A stretch of 64,000 nt of DNA, taken from Enchytraeus crypticus (Eukaryota > Annelida > Clitellata > Enchytraeida > Enchytraeidae). Position numbers and translations under genes: made by a program. How positions within the stretch are numbered: position 1 is the stretch's first letter; every line of letters begins with the position of its first letter. The notes below the pieces were generated by a model. It had not been told where the DNA came from and made no database searches. It saw only the letters and a list, made by a program, of their open reading frames with translations. Below are positions 35,464-47,951 of this stretch, one piece after another. The DNA is taken from NCBI GenBank assembly GCA_905160935.1, contig CAJHZI010000697.1:688001-752000 (forward strand), written 5' to 3'.

Positions 35464-36099
35464 TATTAAAATAATGATACATCCTTAGTTTCATGTCGTT
35501 ATGTGAACTGACCTACAGACGAAGATTGTCCTATGTCAGGTCTGATCACTTGCTTCTTATCAGTTGCAACTCTTTGAATTTCTCAATGGTCTAAGTCACA
35601 TTTTGGTAATGTTACTTCTCAGCTGTTAAAACGATGTAACCTGTCAACAGCCGCTCATGCAATCGTTTATAATCGCAAGTGCTTGTCAGTTTTTCTAAAC
35701 TTTTTTTCTTCCTAACTACATGTATGCTATATTTAGCTCCCTTTCTCTTCGATGTTAGAATACGCAGTTGTACATTAGGGTTTACTGGTGTGAGCAGGTT
35801 GTAGTTGTACTACTGGTGCAAACAGGCTTAAGTTGTATTATGCTCTCAAGAATTACAAAATGTTGGCTATAGGTAAAGAACATGACCATAAATCTCGAAG
35901 ATTTTATCAAAATATTGGATTGGATACAATTATTACATAATTTGCATCTAATTATTTCTCTGCATTCATTAATTAGTAAATAAAAGATATTTAGCTTCAT
36001 AATGGTCAATCTTTTTATAGTATTTGTTATTAAGCTCTTTATTGTTATGTGGCTAAATAATCTTATTCTTCTTTGTCATCATCGTCATCTTCTTCTTCT

Positions 36100-36222
36100 A
36101 GGCTGGAGCCAATGGCGATGTCAGTAAGATACTCGACCGCGGATCAGTATGTGCGGGGTTTAAATCCTGGGCTAGCCGTCACTGACACCGCTTTCGAGTG
36201 AGGAAACTGACGTTAACAGTAG
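36100..36222 (+). mobile_element. SINE1 copy
   Basis: GGCTGGAGCCAATGGCGATG, ATACTCGACCGCGGATCAG, GGGGTTTAAATCCTGGGCT, tail ACTGACGTTAACAG. Confidence 0.93.
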
Positions 36223-36235
36223 TTTTTTTTTCTTC

Positions 36236-36525
36236 TATTGCACTGCTTAACGGCAGATCCACGGCATATAAGTCTTCCAACTAATTTTATCCACAGCCTT
36301 CATTTTGATCTCTATATATGAATTTGTTATCAAGTCATCCAACATCCGATGTCTTGGTTTTCCTCTAACGTTTTTCTCTTGCATTCTTCGTTCTATTTCG
36401 TCCTCTAGCAAACGACATCTCATAATAAATCCTAACCAGCTTTTCTTTCTATTTCCTATCTCTACTGTCCAGTGTCCACGTATCACATCCGTACAGAAGT
36501 GTTGACCACACTGTTTTCACAATCT
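36236..36525 (-). mobile_element. LINE family B C-terminal fragment
   Basis: The minus strand (36486-36247) encodes NRKKSWLGFIMRC, then GKPRHRMLDDLI and a C-terminus ending YMPWICR, typical of the tail of RTE/Jockey-like LINE proteins. The DNA ends GCCGTGGATCTGCC, GCAGTGCAATAG and a purine-rich tail, as in the other LINE B copies. Confidence 0.82.
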
Positions 36526-37084
36526 GTATCTTAGCTAAATATTCATGCTGCAGGAAAGTTGATCTTCTATCCAGATAAAAATTTAAGCTATTTACTCTAA
36601 GTTGACTATAGTACAGAAAGTTGAAAAGTTTTATTTCTTATTATCTCTTTTGTGTGATATAATATAGAACCTTCTCTTTGCTCTACAAGGGCAAGTTTAT
36701 CTAATGATGGTTAATATACACTGATTCTTGGAAGTTGGCAGTATAAGAATTCTTGTAACCTATACATTTTAAATTTATAACCTCACGACTGAAAAGTAGC
36801 CTATGAATGCATTCAAAGCAATACAGCTATAACAGTTACAATGAAGGCCGCTTAAAGGCTAAGATAGGGTCTTCAATGGCTTGAAAAGTTTAGATGAATT
36901 GCGGCGCGTTAATCGTTTTTGTAACATTCTCATAAATAGTCATAAAGGTGTTTTGTTGGTTCTAAGCTTTCTCTACAATTGCCATATGTCATGACGAACT
37001 CTGATTGTCATTACTGGTTAGGATTGCTCGGATCACCTTTCCTTCTGGCTTATCACAGTCTCTGTACTTGGTCTATTTCTGTCG

Positions 37085-37135
37085 TGCCTACCATTATTCT
37101 TGAATGAGGAAACGGACGTAAATCACTATCCTTTA
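37085..37135 (+). mobile_element. Probable LINE A / SINE1-type tail scrap
   Basis: TCTTGAATGAGGAAACGGACG matches the shared tail; too short to assign further. Confidence 0.45.
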
Positions 37136-37141
37136 AATAAT

Positions 37142-37262
37142 TCATCATCATCACCTTACCCTGAATTCCAGTTTAACTAGGGTCGGGATTAGAATACTTT
37201 GTAGCAATTATTGGAGCCTAGGCGCTCATCTACCGAATGCCCTTTCTAACATAACGGCACAC
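37142..37262 (-). mobile_element. (GAT)n-tailed retroposon, 3' part
   Basis: CATCATCATCACC, CTAGGGTCGGGATTAG, GAGCCTAGGCGCTCATC, CCGAATGCCCTTTCTAAC. Confidence 0.75.
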
Positions 37263-37309
37263 TGGGTCAGGAAGCACAGATGCTTGTTTTAAGACCCATT
37301 TCCTCCTTC

Positions 37310-37528
37310 CTCTTCATGGTTGTTAGTAATCGTTGCCTTATGATGGCGCATCAATTGCAGACGTCGCGGATTTAAGAATAACCTTCCATCACCCTGGGAT
37401 TTTTTCCTTCCTAAGCTTTTACCAACACTCAGTCTTCCAAGGTGGTCACTCACAAAGTACTAACTGAGGTCGATGCAGCTTAATTTCGATAATTGACGCG
37501 CAACTAAACCAAGTGCGCTAATCCCGCC
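37310..37528 (-). mobile_element. Chimeric tRNA/5S rRNA SINE
   Basis: Sense strand starts GGCGGGATTAGCGCACTTGG (tRNA A-box-like), then AATTAAGC and CAGTTAGTACTTTGTGAGTG with GACCACC, a diverged 5S rRNA control region. The body GGTTATTCTTAAATCCGCG and GATGCGCCATCA is shared with the plus-strand copy at 58998. Confidence 0.78.
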
Positions 37529-37649
37529 GTCCAATAACGTTGGAATATTTGTAAAATTATTAGTTACTTCTAATTATAAGTAATATAAATAATTAAATAA
37601 TTGTAATAAATGTATCAATAAATCGATCAATAGATTTTTAATATATAAT

Positions 37650-37792
37650 CGTCACTGGCTGGAGCCAATGACGATGTCGGTAAGATATTGGACCGCGGAT
37701 CAGTAGGTGCAGGGTTCAAATCATGGGCTCGCCCGTCAATGACATCGCTTACGAATGAGGAAACTGACGTTAACATTAGCTTATTATAACTT
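37650..37792 (+). mobile_element. SINE1 with fold-back head
   Basis: CGTCACTGGCTGGAGCCAATGACG at the start can fold on itself. Then GATGTCGGTAAG, CCGCGGATCAGTAGGTGC, GGTTCAAATCATGGGC, tail ACTGACGTTAAC. Confidence 0.92.
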
Positions 37793-38680
37793 TATTTTTA
37801 TTAGACATGTAGTATCGCTGATCACTTATCGGTTACTAATCACTTCTGGACTTATTGCAATAGCAGCAGAATAATTTAACTTAACCGAACTAAAGGTTAC
37901 GGGCGTATAGCTACGGTCAATAACCACAGTCGAAGTTCGTGACTGTGTTTGGAACATCAGCCTTCATCTTATCGAATCTTTTGCATGTGACATCAAGCAA
38001 GATTTATTCCTGTCTGGTCTTAGAAATGCTTTCATACTCGAGCAAAGTCAGACACGGTCCTAACAATCTTTGAAAGGCAGCTACGACTGTATTGACGATT
38101 TCCTAAGCGCGATACTCAGTTGTGAGGTTGCTACCAGCTGCTTAGACTTGCAGATATAATATCCAAAATACGTCAGCAAATATGACATTAAATACTTAAA
38201 AAAGATTTTTCGTCTGTTTTGACAAATGCTCATTGTGCTCAGAGCATGATGGTAAGACCGCATAGCTCAGATGCAGCTTATAGACAGTATTGCCAAATTA
38301 ATAGACTCGATTACTTTATATCAATGGTTTCTAAAATGTAATTTGTTTTAGCCATTTATTAAAGTATAACGATGAGCTGTAGTTAACTACTTTGTTGCTA
38401 ATTAGATAGTGTAACTACTTGACAGTAGTCAGGCTAAATGTTTAACTACTTGAAAGAAGTTAGAAAGAAGTTGATTATAAGTAGTTTAACTATTTTAAAA
38501 TAGTTAAAATATATAGTTTATGATAACCTTACAATACTCTAAAATTGAGGCTTTCTTTTCATTATATCAAGTGATTTCAAAATGTTTTAATTTTATATGA
38601 ATTGCATAATAAGGTTAAGTTAAAGTTAAGACAGCATCTTAGCTTTAATTATCATTGGAAAAAATCAAATTTTAGCTGCT
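37793..38680. other. Intergenic; TAACTACTT-rich segment
   Basis: From 38370 to 38530, and again at 39650-39775, words such as GTTTAACTACTT and AAGTAGTTTAACTA recur in both orientations. They resemble subterminal repeats of a DNA transposon flanking 38.5-39.6 kb, but I cannot define its ends. No gene. Confidence 0.4.
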
Positions 38681-38682
38681 CT

Positions 38683-39060
38683 CTCTCTCTCTAGTGTTCT
38701 ACCAAGCGGCAGGTTCAAGGTACACATTCCTACTTACATACTTCTTTCAAGCTTCATAAAGAGCACACCATCGATTAACGAGTTAATCTCTTCATATATG
38801 GCTGTGCCTTATCCACGCTTTAATGTAGCCTATAGCTTGGGAAAAGAGGCTTATGAAGTGGTTTCCAATTGCCTTCCGCAGTTCTATGATGGATTAACTG
38901 ACATTTAATCATTGGGGGAAAATCCATGGTGAGGTAGATCCCCATGTCTTCTTCAACTCATGCCTTAGTCACCTTTTACGTATATGCGGCAGCTTGTAAG
39001 CGGTTGCCCTATTCTGCAGTGGTCCCAACCACACCCGGGCTCAACACGGGTTTAGCTGTT
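38683..39060 (-). mobile_element. (GA)n-tailed retroposon, near full length
   Basis: CTCTCTCTCTAG, ACCAAGCGGCAGGTTCAAGG, GTAGCCTATAGCTTGGG, CTTAGTCACCTTTTACG, CACACCCGGGCTCAACACGG. Confidence 0.9.
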
Positions 39061-39315
39061 ATGAAGGTTAATAACCACTGGTATTAATATTAGCAGCGAA
39101 TGGCCAAATTTGAGCCCTGTTGTCCATTAGGGTCGCTTCAGTCTACTAAGGTTACTGGGGTCAATGAAGCTAAAGAATGCTTCTTCTTTTTGGAACTGAA
39201 ACCTGTACACCCAGATCCGGATAAATTAGAAACAATAACTACTATACGCGTGTTATAATTTGGCTGGCTTAGAATACTTCTAATGTCAAATAACTTTTGT
39301 AGGGTAAAGGAAATA

Positions 39316-39393
39316 CAGTCATGACCAACAGTATAGGGACAGTAACCCTATAAAATTGTAGGGCTACTGTCCCTATATTTTTGGCCATGACTG
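39316..39393. mobile_element. 78-bp Tc1/mariner-type MITE
   Basis: Flanked by TA on both sides (39314-39315 and 39394-39395). Left end CAGTCATGACCAAC; right end, reversed, CAGTCATGGCCAAAAATATA. The arms are about 35 bp each with only a few mismatches (AGGGACAGTA is common to both), leaving an 8-bp centre, so nearly the whole element is inverted repeat. CAGTCATGGCCAAAA is a familiar Tc1-like terminus. Confidence 0.85.
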
Positions 39394-39825
39394 TACATGT
39401 AAATGGTAAAATTTAAAAAAATTAATGCTGCAGTAGTTACAAATACTTCTAAATATAAGGCTGAAGTCTGCAATTCGTGGAAGAATGAAATAACAGTCTT
39501 GGAAAGAAAATATGAAACAATGTGCTGTGAAGCTCATATGTTATGAATCTTCTAAAGGAAAGTTAATTATAAATGCAAGTTAATTTTAATTAATAATAAA
39601 TTTATATCTATTTGTGTTTCAAAAAGTTTAAAAGTCTCAAATAATTAAGAATATTTTAACTACTTTAAGGTATTTAAGCTATAATGTGCAAGTAGTTTAA
39701 CTATTTTAAAGTAATTAAAAGAAGTTTAACTACTCTGATAAAAGTAGTTTATTGAGTAGTTTAATTACGAAAAAGAAATTAAATTAGCGGCTAAATAAAA
39801 TGGATAGTGTCCATCACTTTTGATT

Positions 39826-39955
39826 GAGCCGGGAGCAGGGTGTCAAGACTTCAAATATGTTGGTGCAGGTTTCGAATCCAGTGCTCTCTTTCTCTATATC
39901 ACAGAGAAGCTTTCTTAATAATAAACTGACGTTAAATTAGGCTTTAGTAGTCTTT
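39826..39955 (+). mobile_element. SINE1, diverged
   Basis: GGTGCAGGTTTCGAATCC (B box), AGAGAAGCTTTCTTAATAA, AACTGACGTTAAATTAGGC. Confidence 0.65.
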
Positions 39956-40287
39956 AGCTTTTTTTTAAAAGAAACATCAATATTTAAACTGTCATTTCAA
40001 ATATTTAATTGTAAACTGCAGCTTTATATGAACTACTCTGAATAGGTATAGAGATCACTGAAGCCTCACAGTTCTGCGAATTCTTGGATATAATAGGTTG
40101 AATAATTTTCTCGAATTGAATAGATTTGAACTGTTGTACGTCTACTGTAATGCTCTAGCGAATGCCTAATACGTAAATTTATGGTGCCTGACGTATTAAC
40201 ACAATGAAAATGAGTTATTAGTGTATCTAGTATCTGTGGCAAAAAAAACTGTTCAAGAGTACCATCTGTGCCAGCTACAGTAAAAAG

Positions 40288-40425
40288 CTAATGGTAAAAG
40301 CTAATGTTAATGCCAGTTTCCTCACTCGAAAGCGATGTCAGTGACGGGAGAGCCCAGGTTTTGAACCCTACAGATACTGATCCGCGGTCGAATAACTGAC
40401 CGACATCGCCATTGGCTCCCGTCAA
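40288..40425 (-). mobile_element. SINE1 copy
   Basis: GTAAAAGCTAATGTTAATGC, TCACTCGAAAGCGATGTCAG, GGGAGAGCCCAGGTTTTGAA, CCGCGGTCGAATAAC, CCGACATCGCCATTGGCTCC. Confidence 0.92.
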
Positions 40426-40754
40426 TAGTACAACTTGCATACAATATTAGCCCACAATACAATGGTAGTCTTGTATGCTGTAATGGGATTCAAACTCCGT
40501 TAAAGGACGCAGACTTCAGCCTAAATGTAAACTCAAAATCCACTGTTAGGTTCCTTTATAAAATTAGTATCTCATGGTCCAATAAGCTTAGAAGCAAATT
40601 ATGACTTTCCGTCAGATCATTTTACCCAATGACTATTATTATATTAGTAGCTTCAATCTAATTGTTTTAGCGGTTACTGCATCGTTGTCTTATTCAAGAG
40701 TAGGCTATATTATATAGAATAATTTTCACAATCAATCGTTTGACATTGTTTCAG

Positions 40755-40843
40755 AAAAAGGGGCTTTGATGATCTACGGTTGTCCAAACGAAGCAGATAC
40801 ACAATGAACGAGGATGGCGAGACAAGCGATCAAGGAAAGAGAG
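40755..40843 (+). other. dve: Predicted first coding exon of dve, with upstream ATG
   Basis: Acceptor TTGTTTCAG before 40755 and strong donor GTGAGT at 40844. ATG at 40804 opens [13 protein letters not shown] and leaves phase 1, exactly what exon 46604 needs. A 12-codon upstream frame (ATG at 40769) ends in a TGA that overlaps the main ATG (ATGA, 40804-40807). The main frame is also open back to 40756 (RGFDDLRLSKRSRYT), so the exon may instead be internal with an earlier start. Confidence 0.6.
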
Positions 40844-42808
40844 GTGAGTCAAGTGCCACAATAAGAGTTAAATAACCTTCATATTCTGAAAATCCACTTA
40901 GACATGCGTTTAAATGAAGGCTTAAATATTGAAGGCTTAACGAGTCGCTTGCAGATAACATAGCCTTCACAGAGCGAAATTGACGTTGAATACTTGATTG
41001 ACAAAACTAATAAATCATTGCGGTTTATGATAATAAGCACACACAAACACATATTATAGTGATATGATCAATTATGTTGATATCTATCACTTTTAATACC
41101 ATATGTTTCAACTGTTAGGAAATTTAGTATTTTTTCCTTATAACCAGTCCAGTTCATGTCCGAGATTTTACTCTCAGATCACCGCGGCTGGGATTTGAGC
41201 CCACGAGGGTTCAATTCACCTCAGGGTCTGTCATTTTGAAACTTCATGACGTTATCTACACCTCTAACCATTGCGCTATTGAGACATTGTAAAATCTACA
41301 AGACATATAAATACAAAATAGATAAACATGTAAACTTTGAATGTAAATGGCTACGCCGTTACCAAAGAAATATAGTTTGCCAAGTCCTAAATAATATTGT
41401 GAAATGGCTAAATAAACCCTGCCGACCCCTGATCTAAACCGACCATAGTGATCTCACTCTGGTGAACTTCTTTTCAGACCAGAAGTGTATAACTCGCCCA
41501 GGCTCAGCTAAAAGAATTCAGAGCCTGCAGTATGTAACGTCACTAGATTTCACGCTAAGATGTGAGCTCACCTGGCTAGGTGCATTTAAGTTATGCTGCT
41601 TATGCAATAATGTGCATGTGGTTATATGTATGTAAATTAATAAATCAGTCTCCGACAGCATATAGCAGCACTCACAAAGACTTGGTAGGTTATTAGCGCT
41701 CTCGCCAGCAGAAAGTAATCACGTTTACCTAGGTTTGGAACATTTCTGTACTAGCTTTCTTTTTTCTCGTACAAGATTCTATTAATAGGCCTAATTAAAT
41801 AAATCACTCCTACCTAACATTAAAAGAAATAAAAAAATCCAGTGGAATGTTCTGACTACAGAACAATAAGTATCATATCGAACGGATTAAAATCGTATTA
41901 CAATACTAAACGAAGGCATTCAATCCAAGGCAGAAACGATATTAAATTTTTATTTAGAAAAGGATGCGGTACGGGAGAAGCTAGTGAGGTAATGCGAGTC
42001 ATATGTGAACGCAGCTTAGAACAGGGAAATGACTTTTTTATATGGTTTATAGATTTTGAGAAAGCTTTTGACAGGGTAACTGAGTAGCTTAAAACGGGTG
42101 TCACGAAAAGCGCCGTCTTCAATTGGTTGGTTTGGAGTTTGAATTAATTTGATATCCTGGAACTTATCCACAATGTTTTCTCAGAGAACTAAATTAAAAG
42201 TTAACTAAACACTAAAGTGCATATAATGGAGCCGCTAAAATGTTGACTTCCTTTGACGGAAGATAACATGGACGTGATTAAAATAAATAATTTTAATTAT
42301 ATTTCCAAGTCCTACTTCAAGCATTAATTTTTTTACTTATAAATTAAAAACTTCTTCCCTATTTAATATTTGATATTATTATCAAATTAACTTTTAATAT
42401 TTAAGTTTGACAGAGAACTTGATGAGTGTCCGATTCATCTTAAAAATAATTTAATGACGAAAATTGACAGTTAAAAAATATATTGTTGTATTGGACGGAA
42501 TTTCATGTCCTCTGTTCTATCGGTGCATATTTGAATTGGGAACACCTAATAAAATTTAATGTATAAATTTAATTTTCAAATATTAAATGGTAACGAAATA
42601 TAAATAACACAGCAAAAACGCTGTTACATGTAATTTCAATTATCAATCAATAAAATATCCCGTATCCACGCTATCATTTAATAATAATTTATAATAATTT
42701 ATCATTTAATAATTTTCTCGCAATTTCCTCTATTTCATGAATGTACATGTACAAGTACATGTATAGTTGGATCAAATAATGCGTGCTCTGTCTCTCTAAT
42801 CTATCTTC

Positions 42809-42847
<39 letters not shown>

Positions 42848-43660
42848 CTCCTCTCTCCTTCTTCCTGCCCTTATCATTTTAATATACTTTTAATTGTCCA
42901 ACTCGGTTTCTAACCGAAACTGTGATTGCCGCCACTAACAAGATACTTCAAACTGATGATCTAACTCACTCACTCTCTCTCTCTCTCTCTCTCTCTTTCT
43001 ATGAATTTCTTACAAATCACTGTTACACTTTAGAAGTATAAGGGTTTCCAACATTGACTCACACATTCGAGCGCGATGAGGTCTCATTATGAGGCCGCTT
43101 TGTGAAAATATTCTCCCTACAGGAGCAGTGGTGGCAGGCACACAAAGATTACGTTGAAAGAGAGGCCTTAGAGCAGCAAATTTCTCAAGTTCATATAGAG
43201 TCTTTATTGAAGTTTCACTACTCTCAAAGTCAGGATGATTAATTTTATCAATGTTGTTTGCCAACTGTTGTTGAATGCTAGTAGCCGATTCAGAATGCTA
43301 TACAAGAGCAATTTTGGCCTTGGCCTTGATCAAGGCCAAGGCCAAGGCAAGGGTGCAAGGCCAAGGCCAAGGCCAGAACTCGCAAGGCCAAGGTCAAGGC
43401 CGAGGCTTAGTGGCCTTAAGGCCGGCTCAAGGCCAAGGCCAAGGCCTAACATCACTGCCTTTCTCTCTCACTTTCTCTGTCACTTTCTCTGTCTCTATGT
43501 CTCACTCTCTTTCTCTTTATCTTTCTTTTTTTTTCTCTCTCTCTCTCTGTCTCTCAATCTCTCTCTGTCTCTCTCTCTGTTTTGTCTCTCTCTGTCTCTC
43601 TCTGTCTCTCTCTCTCCTTCTCTCTCTGTCTCTGTCTCTCTTGCTCTCTTTCTCTGTCTT

Positions 43661-43693
<33 letters not shown>

Positions 43694-43710
43694 GTCACTT
43701 TCTCTCTCTC

Positions 43711-43797
<87 letters not shown>

Positions 43798-43804
43798 TTC
43801 TCTC

Positions 43805-43858
<54 letters not shown>

Positions 43859-44611
43859 AACAACTGCAGAAGCCATTGATTGGTCCGGGGTCACGTGAAC
43901 GCATAGCGATGGAGCGGGGATCGACTGATCATCGGTTAATCCTTCATTGAAGATTGAGTAATCCGTGTCAGGTCCGGGATTAACTACGTAATTCTCTGCA
44001 AGGACTTAAGCTCTACAAAAACACTAGCCATGGAAGTGCTAATAAGACTTATTCTCGTACATGTACATGTATATAGAGACTTCTATGAAATACTGGAAGC
44101 CATTAGAAGGAAAGACATTAAAGATAAATTTGAACTGGAGAATAAGAGGTTCACAAACATATACTCGTACATCATTCTAGAGGAGCATGATGATAAGAAA
44201 GTTTTAAGTCATTTTCTTCCGTATTTTATATTCAGAAGCCAACTGGAAATATTCATAGCTCGAAATTGTCTAGTTTAACGGCTTTGCCATATGAAAGTCT
44301 TTAAAATAGTTTTAAAAATATTAAGTTTAAAACAATTATTTAAAAAAAACGTTTATTAAAATTTTGGCTTAAAATATTTTTTGGACACATTAAAAGATAT
44401 AATTTCGATATAGCTGGCTAAGAGACATACGCTAGTACTTTTCTTTGAATGCTAATATTGAGGAAATTTTAATCAAGTTTTATCAATCCAATTAGCTCAG
44501 ATCAGTTTTATATTTTTAATGCATTCGGGTTCTCTCTCCAGAAGAGTGTCAACAACAATGGAAAATTACATTTTCGTTAGCTAAACTATATTATGTTTAC
44601 GAAAGCAAAAA

Positions 44612-44650
<39 letters not shown>

Positions 44651-44697
44651 CAGTATATATACAAAATTTATTTATAAAGAAATATAATATATATATT

Positions 44698-44746
<49 letters not shown>

Positions 44747-46080
44747 ATATACACAGAATTTAGTTTCTATGCATTATTTAAAAATAATATATTTGAAATA
44801 GACGGCATTTGAATAAAAACCCTAGTTAACTAGATTTGACAATAATTTTAAAATTTCAGACAACAACATTCAGTAAAGTAAACGACAACAAATAGCCCAA
44901 TGCATTCATGACGACATTTTTAACTCTTTCGATTTAGCTGGCGCGTCAGCTGCTCATTACGTTTAATAACTCAGCCGATATCTACAGGCTTCCAGTCCGA
45001 TCTTCAGCTTTGACTTATAGCTGAACGTAAAGCCAAATCTAAGAGCGCATTCTAGTTAAGCGGCAACGCTAAGCCGGGTCCTGACCGCTCACCCCGCAGT
45101 TTTATCATCGCCGGCCAGGACCCAGGGCTGATCGTAGGGTCGCCTACGGAGAGCGCATAATCCCGTCTAAATGGCATGATTATCCGGTAGTTGGACGATC
45201 AAGGGTCGACAGAGAATTCGATACGAGGATGAGGACGGATTTAACCGAGGTTTGACACGGGCGGAGGCCTTGGCCCCCTATCAACCCGGTCAGGGTGCCC
45301 CTGGTCCCGGTTATCCTCTCTAAACTGTTGCTCTGCTACTCTGCAGCTTCATTCGCCGGCTGAAAAGTTACGAACTTCGCAGATCAGTCAAAATCTCCTC
45401 AAATTCAATGGAAGATCCAAGACACAACTTTCTTAGGGAAGTTTGCTTTGTTGTAAAGAGCCCAGCAATCATGAAAACCAAATACTGGTTACCGATATAT
45501 CGTTGTTAGTTCAAGAGTAAATTGATAGACATTTAAAAAGAATCCTAACTGTTTATTTCTCGTACGGTTTCTCACTTAAAGTTTCTCACTTAAATTTTCG
45601 CACTTAAGGTTTCTCTCTTAAGGTTTCTCACAAAGTTTTTCTAACTTTTGTGAAATCCTTCAGTAGATTGAACCTAATTGCTCGATAAATGACAACGAAA
45701 TGAAGGCTACTATTGAAAGTACCTTATACATAATTTAGCACATATAAATACGACTAGAGGGAATGGGACCAGAAGTATCCAAAATGAAGTGACCGGTTTC
45801 TAGATATTCCACTGAACGCTGATTCCGGAGAATAAAGATTTGATCGTGAAATTATGGTGTGGAGGGGGTTGGAGTGATGGGACGCGGATTGGGCGATGGA
45901 TTGGCAGTAAAAGACGGATCAGGAGCGGATCAAGCGCAGGTTTGCAGCGGTTAAGCCGTTCCTTTGACGGGATTTTCTGACGTGAAATTTGCAATTAAAT
46001 TGCTGAGCAAAAAGTCTGTCGTTAGTCCTCCCGGCGTCAACCGGATAAAACGTCTGTCTGCTGTTTGGTTTATGTATATA

Positions 46081-46140
<60 letters not shown>

Positions 46141-46166
46141 GATATATAAATATATCTGCAAACCAA

Positions 46167-46216
<50 letters not shown>

Positions 46217-46222
46217 ATATTA

Positions 46223-46274
<52 letters not shown>

Positions 46275-46322
46275 TGTGCCTTAAACAACCATCTGTGGTT
46301 CCTGACCCAGTGTGCCGTTATG

Positions 46323-46368
<46 letters not shown>

Positions 46369-47916
46369 ATATAATATATATTCATATATATGCATATATA
46401 TATATGCATGTATATATATATATAAATATATATATTTAAATATATGGGCGTCGCATATTTATTTATAGGAATAGTTCAGAAAAGAGGTAATTGAAGGAAG
46501 AATGGTGACTTGGAATGCTGGATAATTTGATAGTATATATTGATATTGATCGAGCGATTAATGATTATTTCACTAAACTATTCACTTGCGGTGTTCACTA
46601 CAGTCACCGCATCAAGACATGATCTTCTAGCTCTGCGCTGCGTTGTGTCCAAGAGAACTCTGGACAACAACGGTGACAGCAACAACAGGGAGGACACCGC
46701 TACGGATACAGAGGATTGGGAGACGATGGTAGAGGTTCCGGTAGAACTTCCCTTCATGGACCTGGTCAGAGCGGCACTGCTTGGACTCGGATACCCGGGC
46801 TCTGATGTTTTACTGTCAAAAGGTTTGAACTGATTGAGTAGAAAATTATGTTTTCATTTTTGAATTGATGGAGTAGCAAATAATTTTTTCATTTTTTGAA
46901 CTGATAGAGTAGCAAAAAAATTTCATTATTGAACTGATAGAGTAGCAAATATTTTTTTCATTGACCCCGCAATATTGTAAGATTTAAATTCTTTTGATTT
47001 AGCAAGCTTAACATTTTGTTCATTAGAGTGTTAAGATAATAATTGAGTTCACCAGGATCAGCCATACTCCCATATGCTAGCATTGTGCCCAAATCAATCG
47101 ATCCAATAATCAATCAATGAAATGACCAATCAATAGCTTATTCAACTAATTGATAAATTAGCAATCCATTAATCTAATGATTGGATTGGTAAACTGTGTT
47201 TCAGAATTAGGGTATTTTGAACCTCTGTTTTCCTCAAAGTTGCGATTTTACACAATGGTGTTCGATGTTGACATTGACGTCAGTAGCAGTCAAACTGTTG
47301 TTGTTGTAGATAATATTTGTAGCCATAACTCTAGCTAAAAGTAATGTTGATTGCAGCCAGTAGAAAAAGCTGGTAAAGCTAAGGTTAACGTCTGTTTCCT
47401 CACTCGAAAGCGATGTCAGTGACGGCGAGCCCAGGTTTTGAACCCCGCACATACTGATCCGCGGTCGAGTATCTTACCGACAATATGTTTCGTTAGAATA
47501 CGAATCTGATACATCGATTTGAAGCCGTACATTTTATATTTATTTGGTCCAATATTTTAGTAATCTAGCAAAGAATTCTAATAGAGTCTATTTTAAATAT
47601 TCTAAATCATCTAATATTTCAGTATAGTAATCTAGTATAGTTTAGTATAGCTGCTATAACTAACACCGTAACCTCTACAGTTGTGATATGAACAGTTTTC
47701 TTTGTCTGCAGGTTATCTGTTGGTAAACAACTGGCGCCGTCTAGCTGTGGATGACGTCACAGATAACGTCAGAGCTACCATTGGTGACGTATTGAGTCAT
47801 GTGACATCGGCTATTACTCTGCACATTATACTTGATAGGTAGGTATTCTGTTGTACTATCTTATGCTTACAATAAATTATTCGATTAATATATTGATTAT
47901 TATTATTATATTAATA

Positions 47917-47951
<35 letters not shown>

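Noticed and set aside
43235-43950. Long open frames rich in Ser/Leu or Arg/Glu on both strands
   Set aside because: They are translations of CT, AT and AAGGCC repeats; no domain, no splice support.
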